NCBI GenBank assembly: GCA_964515335.1
Contig: CAZETS010000006.1
Coordinates: forward strand, 38,984-102,983
Origin: TMED88 sp964515335
GTDB taxonomy: Bacteria > Myxococcota_A > UBA9160 > UBA4427
Length of the DNA: 64,000 bases
Direction: 5' to 3'
Under the pieces are notes generated by a model that worked only from the letters and a program-made list of their open reading frames with translations, was not told where the DNA came from and did not search any database. Shown piece by piece: positions 41,294 through 49,882 of the stretch; within the stretch, counting starts at the first letter, position 1; every line of letters begins with the position of its first letter. Made by a program: the position numbers and the translations under genes.

Positions 41294-42388
41294 TCAGGCG
41301 CGGTCGGCGGCGGCCCCCCGCATCATCTCGGCGATCGGCACGACGCGTCCCTCGTCGATCGAGCGGTGGGCGGCGGCGCCGATGGCGACCGAGCGCAGCC
41401 CGTCCTCGGCGGTCACCGGGGCCGGCCGGCCCTCGCGGATACAGGCCACGAAGTCGAGGTGCTCGAGGTAGCTCGCGCCGTGGTGGAGGCCGGTGTGCGC
41501 CACGCGAGGGTCCGGCGGCACGGTCTCGGTCGTGAAGTCGCGGTAGCCGCGCGTCGCGCGCAGGAGCTCGCCGTCGGGCACCGTGCACTCGAGCTTTCCG
41601 CCGTCGCCCACGGCGACGATCTCCTGCTCGTTGCGCGAGCCCTCGGCGAACATGCAGAGGTCGAGGCAGGCCCGCACGCCACCTTCGTACTCGACCACCA
41701 CGTAGGCGTTGTCGAGGATGTCGGGAACGCCGTCGTCGTAGCGCTCGTCGAGGTGGTTGACGTCCTGTGCGCCGGACGCCATCACGCGCAGCGGATCGGA
41801 GCCGACCGCGAGGTTCATCAGGTCGAAGAAGTGGCAGCACTTCTCGACCAGGGTGCCTCCGGTGTTCCGGGTGAAGCGGTTCCAGTGGTCGACCTTCGGC
41901 AGGAACGGAAAGCGGTGCTCGCGGATGAACAGCATGCGCAGACGGCCCACTGCGCCGTCGCGAAGGCCTTCGAGCAGGGCCGCCACCGGCGCCATGTAGC
42001 GGTACTCGAGGCCCACCTGGAAGACGCCCGGATGCGAGGCCGCGCGCTCGACGACGCGGTGGCAGTCCTCCATCGTGGTGCAGAGCGGCTTCTCGACCAT
42101 CATGTGGAGCCCGGCGTCGAAGATCGGGTCGAGGACCGCTGCGTGGGTGTGGTTCGGCGTGGCCACCACGACTGCGTCGAGCGCGCAGCCGGCGAGCATG
42201 CGCTCGACGTCCGGGAACACCGCCACGTCGGCGTCCTCGCCACAGGCCGCGCGGCCGAGCGCCAACGACGGCTCGTGGCCGTCGGCGAGCGCCACGACCT
42301 GGGCGTCCGGGATCTGCGCGATGTTGCGAATGTGCTCGCAACCCATCATGCCGCTGCCGACGATTCCGTAGCGGAGCGGGGCGCTCAT
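41294..42388 (-). CDS. Gfo/Idh/MocA-family oxidoreductase, coupled to a ferredoxin gene
   Basis: 364 residues from ATG 42388. Rossmann start YGIVGSGMMGCEHIRNI; VVVATPNHTHAAVLDPI and MMVEKPLCT hold the catalytic EKP. The C-terminal domain contains FTRNTGGTLVEKCCHFFDLMN with the usual GGTxxxxGxHxxD-like stretch, and a basic, beta-rich end. It should use NAD(P) on a sugar or inositol-like substrate. The Met codon overlaps the TGA of the upstream 3Fe-4S ferredoxin gene (ATGA), a tight coupling that suggests that the two proteins work together; an electron-transfer role is unusual for this family. Confidence 0.85.
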   Translation of the reverse strand: MSAPLRYGIVGSGMMGCEHIRNIAQIPDAQVVALADGHEPSLALGRAACGEDADVAVFPDVERMLAGCALDAVVVATPNHTHAAVLDPIFDAGLHMMVEKPLCTTMEDCHRVVERAASHPGVFQVGLEYRYMAPVAALLEGLRDGAVGRLRMLFIREHRFPFLPKVDHWNRFTRNTGGTLVEKCCHFFDLMNLAVGSDPLRVMASGAQDVNHLDERYDDGVPDILDNAYVVVEYEGGVRACLDLCMFAEGSRNEQEIVAVGDGGKLECTVPDGELLRATRGYRDFTTETVPPDPRVAHTGLHHGASYLEHLDFVACIREGRPAPVTAEDGLRSVAIGAAAHRSIDEGRVVPIAEMMRGAAADRA

Positions 42389-42624
42389 CCCGGTTGCGGC
42401 TCCTGCGCGCCCGCGCCGTCGTCGAGCGTGATCGCAAGCTCCGGGCAGTTGCGGGCGGCGGCTCGCACGCGGTCTTCGAGCCCGGCCCGCACCACTTCGG
42501 CGACCAGCACCGCGTGGCCGGCTTCGTCCTCCTCGAAGACCTCGGGACACAGCGCGTAGCAGCGGCCGTGCCCGCAGCAGAGCTGCTCGTCGAGATGCAC
42601 CCGGATCGCCGATTCGCTCGTCAT
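42385..42624 (-). CDS. Small 3Fe-4S-type ferredoxin
   Basis: 79 residues from ATG 42624. The cluster motif is CxGHGRCxxxCPEVF (C17, C22, C26) with the last Cys in NCPELAI, and the middle line FEEDEAGHAVLV is typical. It resembles the one-cluster ferredoxins that pass electrons to cytochrome P450s in actinobacteria and delta-proteobacteria. No P450 or reductase is in the window. Its stop overlaps the start of the Gfo/Idh gene by 4 bp, so the two are translated together; this pairing is odd and is listed as a finding. Confidence 0.9.
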   Translation of the reverse strand: MTSESAIRVHLDEQLCCGHGRCYALCPEVFEEDEAGHAVLVAEVVRAGLEDRVRAAARNCPELAITLDDGAGAQEPQPG

Positions 42625-42836
42625 TCGTGTCCCGCCTGGATTCGGCGGCATTCTAGAGGAGTGCTGGCGCAGGTCCGCCCGGCAGCGCCTGCGGGCGCCA
42701 CGCCGTGGTTGCGCCTGCGGGGATGCGGAACTGGCTCCGAGTCGGGGACACTCATCGATGGGTCGGCTTTCCGGCTCACCCAGGGGGACCGATGGGCGCC
42801 GCTTCCGCCTCGTTCGCTGCTAGCCTCCCGGGCCGC

Positions 42837-43496
42837 ATGTCGGCCCGTGTGCTCACTATTGGTGTCGCCGTGGCCCTGCTGGCGGCGTTTGGCGCGGCCT
42901 CGTCGGCGACCCGCGCCGACCTCGCGGCCGCGGCCCCGCCGGCCCCGCCGGACGTAGGGGCCGGGCCGCCCGCACCGATCGAGCGGCTGAACGACACGCT
43001 GATCGACATCATGAAGCGGTCCGACGATCTCGGCTACCAGGGGCGCTACGACGTGATGGCGCCGGTGGTGCGTGAGACCTTCGACGTGCCCTTCATGGCC
43101 GCCAAGTCGATCGGACGTACCTGGCGCAAGCTCGGCGCCGAGGACCGCGAGCGCTGGGTCGCCGCGTTCGAGGGCTACACGGTCTCGAACCTGGCCGACC
43201 GCTTCGACGGGTTCTCGGGCGAGAGCCTCGAGATCGTCGGCGAGAAGCCGGCCTCGCACGAGACCCGCGTCGTCCTGACGCTGCTGACCCGGCCCGGCGA
43301 CGACGACGTCGAGCTCAACTACCGGATGCGCGAGGGCGACGGCGGCTGGCGGGTGGTGGACATCTACTCCGACGGAAAGGTGAGCGAGATCGCGCTGCGC
43401 CGGTCCGAGTACGCCTCGGTGCTCAAGCAGGGCGGGATCGAGAAGCTGATCGCTTCGGTCAACGCGAAGACCGCCGAGCGGGCGCGGGGCGACTGA
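42837..43496 (+). CDS. MlaC/Ttg2D-like periplasmic phospholipid-binding protein
   Basis: 219 residues from ATG 42837 (an ATG at 42792 would lengthen the N-terminus). Signal peptide at 1-25 (VLTIGVAVALLAAFGAASSATRA). The body fits the MlaC family: LNDTLIDIMKRSDDLGYQGRYDVMAPVVRETFDVPFMAAKSIG, then WVAAFEGYTVSNLADRFDGF and WRVVDIYSDGKVSEIALRRSEYASVLKQGG. MlaC shuttles phospholipids between the inner-membrane MlaFEDB complex and the outer membrane. None of the other mla genes is adjacent, so it is an orphan and may serve a complex encoded elsewhere. Confidence 0.85.
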   Translation: MSARVLTIGVAVALLAAFGAASSATRADLAAAAPPAPPDVGAGPPAPIERLNDTLIDIMKRSDDLGYQGRYDVMAPVVRETFDVPFMAAKSIGRTWRKLGAEDRERWVAAFEGYTVSNLADRFDGFSGESLEIVGEKPASHETRVVLTLLTRPGDDDVELNYRMREGDGGWRVVDIYSDGKVSEIALRRSEYASVLKQGGIEKLIASVNAKTAERARGD

Positions 43497-43575
43497 CCCG
43501 ACCCTCGGCGGGCCCCTCGTCGCGCGCCGGCAGGTCCCGGTCAAGACCCGCGGCCGGGCACCCGATCCTCCGTGC

Positions 43576-45654
43576 ATGGGAGATCCGCCCGCCGAGTCGG
43601 CCGCCGGGCGCGGGCCGCAAGCGCACGGCCCGCTCCACCATCCGGCCCTGGCGCCCTGGCTGACCGGGGCCGTCGCTTTCGTCGTCTACTGGACGACGGC
43701 GGCGCCGACGATCGGGTTCGGCGACAGCCCGGAGCTCTCGGCCGCGGCGCGCGTGCTGGGCGTCCCGCACCCGACCGGCTACCCGCTGCTGATGCTGCTC
43801 GGTCACGGCTTCGGTGCGGTCCTGGCGGTGGGTGATCCGGCGTGGCGGTTGAACGTGCTGACCGCGCTGCTCGCCGCGATCGCCGTCGGTTGGGCGGCCG
43901 CCTTCGCGGCGCGCGCGAGCGGGCGGCCGCTGGCGGGGTGGGTGGCCGGCTCGACGCTCGCCTTCACTCCGTCGTACTGGTCGAACGCGACGCTCTTCGA
44001 GGTGTACGCGCTGCACCTGGCCCTGCTCGCCGCGCTGCTCTGGCTGTGGATCCGCTACGAGCAGCAGCCCTCGCGCGGGCGCCTGCGCGCCCTCGTGGTG
44101 GTGGCCGGGCTGGCCTCGACCCACCACCTGATGGTCGGGCTCGTGCTGCCGGTGCTGGCCGTCGCGGTGCTGCGGCACTGGCGGCGGTTCGCGGCGCCCG
44201 CCGAGTTGGCCCGGCTGCTCGTCCTGTTCGTGCTGCCTTTCGGAGTGCTCGCCTACCTGCCGTGGGCGGCGCTCTCCGAGCCCGTCGTGAACTGGGGCGA
44301 CCCGTCGTCGGCGCTGCGTTTCTGGTCGCACGTGACCGGGCGGCAGTACCATGGCAACCTCGGCGGCGACGCCGACGCCCCCTGGTGGTCGGGCGCCGCG
44401 GACTTCCTCTCGGCCGGCGCCGCCGCGCCGATGGCGCCGCTCGGGCTGCTCGCCGCGATCGGCGCGCTGGCCTTCGTGGCGAGGCCCGGGCGCGAGAGCG
44501 ACCGCGTCGTCGGTGTCGTGCTGCTCGCGATCTTCGCGGTGGGCATCGGCTTCGGCTCGTTCTACGGCGTCGTCGATCGCGAGCCCTTCTTCCTGAACGC
44601 CACGCTCGCCGCTGCGCTGCTGGCCGGGCTGGGTGCGGCGGCCGTTCTGGAGCGCATCCGGGTCGAGGGGGCGGACGCGGGCGCCGCCGTGGTCGTCACG
44701 CTCGCGCTGCTTCCGGTCGTTCCCGGGGTCGCCCACTTCCGCGATCAGGATCGTTCGGACGACTACGCGGCCCACGACCGTGCGCTCGCCGAGCTGTCGA
44801 TCCTGCCCCGGGACGCGGTGCTGATCACCCAGGGCTTCGAGGGTTATCCCGCCGTCTACGCGTCGCTCGTCGAGGGCCTGCGGCCCGACGTGCTGGTGGT
44901 CGACCACTACCTGCGCGTGCGCGGCGACGGCGGAGGCTACGGGGCCGAGCTCGAGCGCATCAGGCACAGGCCGGGTGGGCCCGGGCCGCTCGGACTCGAG
45001 CTGACGGTGGCGGCGGTCGCGGCGCGACTCGGTCGTCCCCTGTTCCTGACACGCGGCGTGCCCGACTACGACTGGTCGGAGATCGGTCTGGCGCGGGTGC
45101 AGCGCGGCATCGTCGATCAGCTCGTGCCGGTCGCGGCCGCGCACCTGCCTGCCGGCGACGTCGCCGAGGAGCCGATGGCCGCCTTTCGCGGGGGGCCGGT
45201 GCTGCTCTCGGCGGGCATCCGCCCGGGACGCCTCGAGCCGGGCGACGTCGCCCCGATCACGCTGCGCTGGCGCTGGCCCGCCGGAGAGCCGGCGGCCGGG
45301 CTGACGGTGACGGTGGTGGCGGGCGACGAGGCGGGGCGAATGCTCGAGGACGGCGACGGCGAGCCGCTGTTCGCACACGCGCACGCGCTCGGGCAGGGCG
45401 TGCCGCTCGATGCGGAGACGGCGGCGGCAGGCTGGCTCGAGTCGGTCGCCCTCGCGCTGCCGCGCGCGTTGCCGCCGGGTAGCGTCTCCCTCTTCCTGGC
45501 GCTCGGCGAGGGCGACGCGTACCGGCCGACGGCCGACGATCGCGTCTTCGTGCGCATCGGCGGGGTCGACGTGGCGCCCCGCACCCGCTCAGCCTGGAGG
45601 CTGGCGCCCGGGCCCGACCCGGTGCGCGTGGCGCGGGCCGCCCGGGCCCGTTGA
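43576..45654 (+). CDS. DUF2723-family integral membrane glycosyltransferase-like protein
   Basis: 692 residues from ATG 43576. Many transmembrane helices occupy about residues 20-400. The DUF2723 signature is at the N-terminus: AAPTIGFGDSPELSAAARVLGVPHPTGYPLLMLLG, with the conserved Asp before SPEL, and then STLAFTPSYWSNATLFEVYAL. The family belongs to the GT-C superfamily, in which membrane enzymes move sugars from lipid-phosphate donors. The C-terminal third (after ~430) is a soluble beta-rich domain. It is followed by a GT39-type protein (118 bp gap) and a lipoprotein, suggesting envelope glycan or protein glycosylation work. Confidence 0.85.
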   Translation: MGDPPAESAAGRGPQAHGPLHHPALAPWLTGAVAFVVYWTTAAPTIGFGDSPELSAAARVLGVPHPTGYPLLMLLGHGFGAVLAVGDPAWRLNVLTALLAAIAVGWAAAFAARASGRPLAGWVAGSTLAFTPSYWSNATLFEVYALHLALLAALLWLWIRYEQQPSRGRLRALVVVAGLASTHHLMVGLVLPVLAVAVLRHWRRFAAPAELARLLVLFVLPFGVLAYLPWAALSEPVVNWGDPSSALRFWSHVTGRQYHGNLGGDADAPWWSGAADFLSAGAAAPMAPLGLLAAIGALAFVARPGRESDRVVGVVLLAIFAVGIGFGSFYGVVDREPFFLNATLAAALLAGLGAAAVLERIRVEGADAGAAVVVTLALLPVVPGVAHFRDQDRSDDYAAHDRALAELSILPRDAVLITQGFEGYPAVYASLVEGLRPDVLVVDHYLRVRGDGGGYGAELERIRHRPGGPGPLGLELTVAAVAARLGRPLFLTRGVPDYDWSEIGLARVQRGIVDQLVPVAAAHLPAGDVAEEPMAAFRGGPVLLSAGIRPGRLEPGDVAPITLRWRWPAGEPAAGLTVTVVAGDEAGRMLEDGDGEPLFAHAHALGQGVPLDAETAAAGWLESVALALPRALPPGSVSLFLALGEGDAYRPTADDRVFVRIGGVDVAPRTRSAWRLAPGPDPVRVARAARAR

Positions 45655-45772
45655 GCAGGATCGCGCGCTCGGCGGGAGCGGCCGCGCGCTGCAGTATCGT
45701 GAGGCCCGGGACGAGACGGGCCACCCGGGCGAGGTGTGGCCCGGTCGGTCGGAAACGAGGAGTCTCCGGCGC

Positions 45773-47137
45773 GTGCAGGCGCTGAATCGGCTCGCGAGAT
45801 GGCTGCAGGGGCACCCGGTCGCAGGGCTCTGCAGCCTTGTCGTGCTGGCGTTGGTCGTCCGGCTCGTCGCTCTGGCGCTCACACACCGGACGCTGCCCGC
45901 CGGCGACGAGACGGAGCTGTTCCTGCGATCCGCCCGTGCCGTGCTCGGTCCACCGCTGCCCGACGACGCCGGCCGGGCGCCCGGCGTGATCTTCTTCTAC
46001 GCCAGCGCCTTCAGGCTCTTCACCGTCCACGCCCTGGTGGCCAAGCTCGCGAACTGCGTGGTCTCGGCCCTCACGGTCGTTCCCATGGTGGTGATCGGCC
46101 GCCAGCTGGGCGGCGCGCGCGTGGGTTGGCTCGCCGGCCTGGGCTTCGCCCTCTATCCGACGTTCGTCGCCTTCAGCCACTACCTCTGGCCGGCGCCCCT
46201 CTACGTCTTCGCGCTCACCAGCGGCGTGGCGCTGCTGCTGCACGGCGTGACCGTAGAAGGGCGGCGCGGGCTCGGCTGGCTCGTGGTGGCGGGGCTGCTG
46301 ATCGGCGCCAGCGCGCTCGTCAAGGAGTCCGGCGTCGGCTTCCCGCCGCTGGCGGCGATCTGGGTGGTGTGGCGGTGTCGGCGCGACCGGGCTGCGGCCT
46401 TGCTGCGGGGCGCCGTCGTGGCGATCGCCGCCGCGGCGGCGATCGTCCCCTGGGTGGTGGACGTGCAGCGGCCCGATCTGCCCTTCGCGTTGATCACACG
46501 CACCGGCTACATGAATCTCTTCATCGGCAACCATCCTGATGGCCACGGCGTCGGCATGCAGCAGTATCCGTTGCTCGGTGCGACCCGTCTCGAGTCCGAG
46601 AGCATCGCGCGCGAGCGCGCTCTGGAAGCGATTCGCGAACGGGGAGCCGCCTGGCCGCTCGAGAAGCTCGCCGAGGAGCTGCCGCGCTTCTTCACGCCCA
46701 CGTCCTTCGCGATCCGGCGGCTGCTCGCCGCGCCCGACGATCCCGGCGGTTGGGGGTATCGCACGAGCTGGGCGGCCCTCGATCACCCGATCGCGCGCGG
46801 TGCGGCCGTGACGATCGTGGTGCTCTCGTATCTCTTCGTGCTCGCACTCGGATCGGCCGGGCTCTGCCTCGCCCGGCGCAGCGACGTCGCGCTGCTCTTC
46901 GCCGCGTTCGTGGTTTCGCAGCTCGGGCCGTCTATCGTGATGTTCGCGATGTCGCGTTTCCGGCTGCCGAGCATGGTGTTTCTGATCGCGGGCGCCGCGC
47001 TGGCGTGCGTGCACGGCCGCGCCGACTGGTCGCGGGCGCCCGCCTGGCGGCGGGGCCTCGCGGTGGGCGCCGCGGTGGGGCTGCTCGCGCTCGCCGCACT
47101 CGACTGGCGGTCGGTCCTGGAGTCGACGGGCCGGTGA
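45773..47137 (+). CDS. GT39/ArnT-like membrane glycosyltransferase
   Basis: 454 residues from GTG 45773 with GAGGAG about 12 bases upstream. About ten helices; the first periplasmic loop has TLPAGDETELFLRSAR, the acidic motif of GT-C enzymes, followed by PGVIFFYASAFRLF. It resembles the glycosyltransferase family 39 branch. Donor and acceptor unknown. Its stop overlaps the start of the PHP-type lipoprotein gene (GTGA), so the two are coupled. Together with the DUF2723 gene upstream it forms a three-gene envelope cluster. Confidence 0.78.
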   Translation: MQALNRLARWLQGHPVAGLCSLVVLALVVRLVALALTHRTLPAGDETELFLRSARAVLGPPLPDDAGRAPGVIFFYASAFRLFTVHALVAKLANCVVSALTVVPMVVIGRQLGGARVGWLAGLGFALYPTFVAFSHYLWPAPLYVFALTSGVALLLHGVTVEGRRGLGWLVVAGLLIGASALVKESGVGFPPLAAIWVVWRCRRDRAAALLRGAVVAIAAAAAIVPWVVDVQRPDLPFALITRTGYMNLFIGNHPDGHGVGMQQYPLLGATRLESESIARERALEAIRERGAAWPLEKLAEELPRFFTPTSFAIRRLLAAPDDPGGWGYRTSWAALDHPIARGAAVTIVVLSYLFVLALGSAGLCLARRSDVALLFAAFVVSQLGPSIVMFAMSRFRLPSMVFLIAGAALACVHGRADWSRAPAWRRGLAVGAAVGLLALAALDWRSVLESTGR

Positions 47138-48981
47138 GAGACGCGCGCCTGATCGCCGCGGTCGCCTTGCTGGTCTCGGCCTGCGCGCCCGACGAGCCGG
47201 CCAAGAAGGACCCGTCGGTGTACGGCGTGCAGCTGCACACCCACGGCTCGCTGAGCGAGGGGCCGGCGTCCATGCAGGCCCACAGCCTTGCGGCCCGGGA
47301 CCTCGGCGGGGCGGTCGACGTCATCTGGTGGACCGATCACGACTGGCGGATCGCAGGTCACACCTACGTCGACGGCCTCGACTTCGAGCAGGGTCTCGCC
47401 GAGAGCGAGCCCGCCCCGGTGGCGCTGCGCATGGCCCAGTTCGACGGGCGCGAGCCGCTGCCCGACTGGGCGCATGGGCGCGAGTGGAGCGCTGAGGCCG
47501 CGCCCGAGCGCACCGAGGTGGTGAGCAAGCGGCTCGTCCTGCGGCGGGCGCCGCGCCCCGAGACGAGCCTGCGAACGCTGGTGACCGAGGGCGAGTCGCG
47601 CACCGGGGCGCGGAGCCTCCGCCTCGAGGTGCGGGGGCCGCCGGCGGGGCGCGACAAGATCGTGATCGGCTTCGAGACGACGCGGCGGCGGCACATTGCG
47701 AGCCTCGCGTCGGGCGTCGGGCTCGGCCTCTCGCTGCTGCCCGCGGTGGTCGAGGGCGACGTGCGTTTCGTGCTGAGCGCGGGGCTCTCGCAGCGCAGCC
47801 CCGGCGAGCGAACGCGGCTCGAGTACGTGCTGCAGCCGGCCGCGCAGGCCGGCCCCCCGTCCGAGGCCCGCGTCGAGCTGCGCTCGCCGACGGGGAGCGA
47901 AGCGCGTGCGCGGGTGGCCGTCGCGTCGATCCCCACCGAGCCGGGGGTCTGGAACGACTGGCGGCTCGACGTGAGCGATGACGCCGAGCGGTACGCTCTC
48001 GGCGGCGCCGACAACTCGCTCGTCGACCTCTCGCTGGTGATCGAGGTCGGGCCGGGTGCGCGGCTCGAGATCTTCGTCGACGCGCTCACGATCGACCGCG
48101 AAGTGGTCGGGGCGCCGCTCTTCGCCGCCGAGCGCGAGCTGGCCCGGCAGCTGAGCGACGACGTGATCACCCATCACGTCGGCCAGGAGATCTCCTACGC
48201 GGCGCACCTCGGCGCCTACGGGGCGGCGGTTCCGCTGGTCGACGCCGCGCGATATCCGCACGGGCTCGCGCCCCGCGAGGCGGTGGCCTGGGTCCACGCG
48301 CACGGCGGGCTGATCTCGCTGGCCCACTATTTCGGCACCGAGTTCACGATGATCTCGCACCGCTTCCCGAGATCGCGCGAGGCCTTCGACGCATCGGTGG
48401 CGCGGCTGATCGAGCAGGGCGCGTACGGGGTCGACCTGCTCGAGGTCGGCTACCGGTCGCGCGGCTACGGGCTCGACGCGTTCCTCGAGCTGTGGGATGC
48501 CCTCTCGGCGGCGGGGATCCGGCTGGTGGGGATCGGCGTGAGCGACTCGCACGACGCCGAGGTGGGCTGGACGAGCGGCCCGAACAACTTCATCACCTGG
48601 ATCCACGCCGACTCGGTGGCCGAGGGCGACCTGCTCGCGGGCCTGCGCGCCGGACGCGCATTCTTCGGCGACCCGACCCGCTTCGACGGGGTGCTCGACA
48701 TCACGACCGCGGCCGGTGGACGCATGGGCGACGTGCTGACCGTCGCGCCGGGCGCACAGCTGCTCACCCTGCACGCAGAGGGACTGCGGTCCGGTCAGTC
48801 CCTGCGTGTGATCCGGGACGGAACGCCGGTCGCGGTCCACGAGCCCGCTGCCGCCGCGATCCGCGTGGGTCACGAAATCGACGTAGACGCGCCCACCTTC
48901 GTGCGCTTCGAGGTGCTCGAAGACGGGGCGCCGGTGGTGTCGAGCAATCCCATCCACTTCGTGCCCGGCGACGCGCCCTGA
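47134..48981 (+). CDS. PHP-fold (CehA/McbA-like) metallohydrolase lipoprotein
   Basis: 615 residues from GTG 47134, overlapping the previous stop by 4 bases. A lipoprotein signal (ALLVSAC, Cys 17) anchors it in a membrane. The PHP-like metal ligands occur in order: GVQLHTHGSLSEG (H35, H37), VIWWTDHDWRIAG, AHGGLISLAHYFGTEF and GIGVSDSHDAEVGW. Between the first and second half is an insertion of ~270 residues that is beta-rich (ARSLRLEVRGPP, RVELRSPTGSE), perhaps a carbohydrate-binding or jelly-roll domain. CehA/McbA enzymes hydrolyse carbamate and ester bonds, but here the position after two glycosyltransferases suggests a glycan-modifying hydrolase. Substrate inferred only. Confidence 0.75.
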   Translation: MRDARLIAAVALLVSACAPDEPAKKDPSVYGVQLHTHGSLSEGPASMQAHSLAARDLGGAVDVIWWTDHDWRIAGHTYVDGLDFEQGLAESEPAPVALRMAQFDGREPLPDWAHGREWSAEAAPERTEVVSKRLVLRRAPRPETSLRTLVTEGESRTGARSLRLEVRGPPAGRDKIVIGFETTRRRHIASLASGVGLGLSLLPAVVEGDVRFVLSAGLSQRSPGERTRLEYVLQPAAQAGPPSEARVELRSPTGSEARARVAVASIPTEPGVWNDWRLDVSDDAERYALGGADNSLVDLSLVIEVGPGARLEIFVDALTIDREVVGAPLFAAERELARQLSDDVITHHVGQEISYAAHLGAYGAAVPLVDAARYPHGLAPREAVAWVHAHGGLISLAHYFGTEFTMISHRFPRSREAFDASVARLIEQGAYGVDLLEVGYRSRGYGLDAFLELWDALSAAGIRLVGIGVSDSHDAEVGWTSGPNNFITWIHADSVAEGDLLAGLRAGRAFFGDPTRFDGVLDITTAAGGRMGDVLTVAPGAQLLTLHAEGLRSGQSLRVIRDGTPVAVHEPAAAAIRVGHEIDVDAPTFVRFEVLEDGAPVVSSNPIHFVPGDAP

Positions 48982-49042
48982 GCCGGCGGGTGCGACGCTC
49001 CGCTATCCTGGCGCCTCGATGAATGCTCGGGGGACGGGACGG

Positions 49043-49813
49043 ATGAGATCGCAGCCGGTGTGGCTCGCGGTGGCGACCGCCGCGCTGGTCCTGGTTGCGG
49101 CCCGGGCCGGGGCACTGCCCTCCAAGGAGTACCGCGTGCAGGAGAGCACGCGCTGCTCGTACGGGCAGGGCTGCCCGCGCATGCTGCGCAACGCCGTCAG
49201 CCACGCCGAGCAGTTCTGTCAGGCGGAGGGAGGTGTCCTCCTCGGCGGCAACCGCCGCGACTTCCGTTGCGAGCAGCGCGGCATCTACTGCGTGGTGACC
49301 GGCCGGATCGAGTGCCGGGGCCGCTTCGACCCTACCCACGTGCCGGAGCCGACGGGCCTCGACCTCCCGGAACCCTCGCAGCAAGCCCGCACTTGCCTCG
49401 ACTCCGGCTGCAACCGCTTCGTCTCGCATGCTCCGGGCGACCAGGAGCAAGGGACGCATGCCTGCCCTTTCGGCTACCTCGTGGTCGGCGTGTCGGGAAC
49501 GGGCAACGACCTGGTGTGCCAGGAGTTCCCGAAGCCCGTGCGCGAAACCCGCGTCGAGCGCGAGGAACGAAGGTCGGGTCTGCTGGCCTGCCCACGCGGC
49601 ATGGCGGTGCGCGGCGTCAATGAAGCGCGCGACGCGCTGCTCTGCGCGAAGCTCGACGCAGACTTCGGGGACGAGTCGGTGCGGGACGAGCGCGACAACC
49701 GGGGCCTGCAGGTGTGTGACGAGCCCGAGCCCGACGCGGGGCCGGCCCGCTTCGTGACCGGCCTCGACGCCGAGCGCACGCGGCTCATGTGCGCGCCGGT
49801 CGTGCCGCGCTGA
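49043..49813 (+). CDS. Secreted cysteine-rich repeat protein of unknown function
   Basis: 256 residues from ATG 49043 (GGGACGG just upstream; an ATG 24 bases earlier lacks one). Signal peptide to about residue 24 (VWLAVATAALVLVAARAGA). The mature protein has about 12 Cys. The C-terminal half holds three related segments: ACPFGYLVVGVSGTGNDLVCQ, LACPRGMAVRGVNEARDALLCA and a weaker RFVTGLDAERTRLMCA, each a Cys-Pro-x-Gly opening followed by V-x-G-V and a final L-x-C, so a ~45-residue unit with one disulfide per unit is likely. No family was recognised. It may be a surface or extracellular binding protein. Confidence 0.7.
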   Translation: MRSQPVWLAVATAALVLVAARAGALPSKEYRVQESTRCSYGQGCPRMLRNAVSHAEQFCQAEGGVLLGGNRRDFRCEQRGIYCVVTGRIECRGRFDPTHVPEPTGLDLPEPSQQARTCLDSGCNRFVSHAPGDQEQGTHACPFGYLVVGVSGTGNDLVCQEFPKPVRETRVEREERRSGLLACPRGMAVRGVNEARDALLCAKLDADFGDESVRDERDNRGLQVCDEPEPDAGPARFVTGLDAERTRLMCAPVVPR

Positions 49814-49882
49814 CGGACCCGGCGCACGGGGGTTGCTGCACGACCGCTCGGTCGCCCCGGCGTCGCTCGACGCGCCGTCGCC

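Noticed and set aside
43459..45384. 641-codon minus-strand frame opposite the DUF2723 gene
   Set aside because: Rich in Arg, Gln, His and Gly with no family pattern; a shadow of codon bias in the membrane protein gene.
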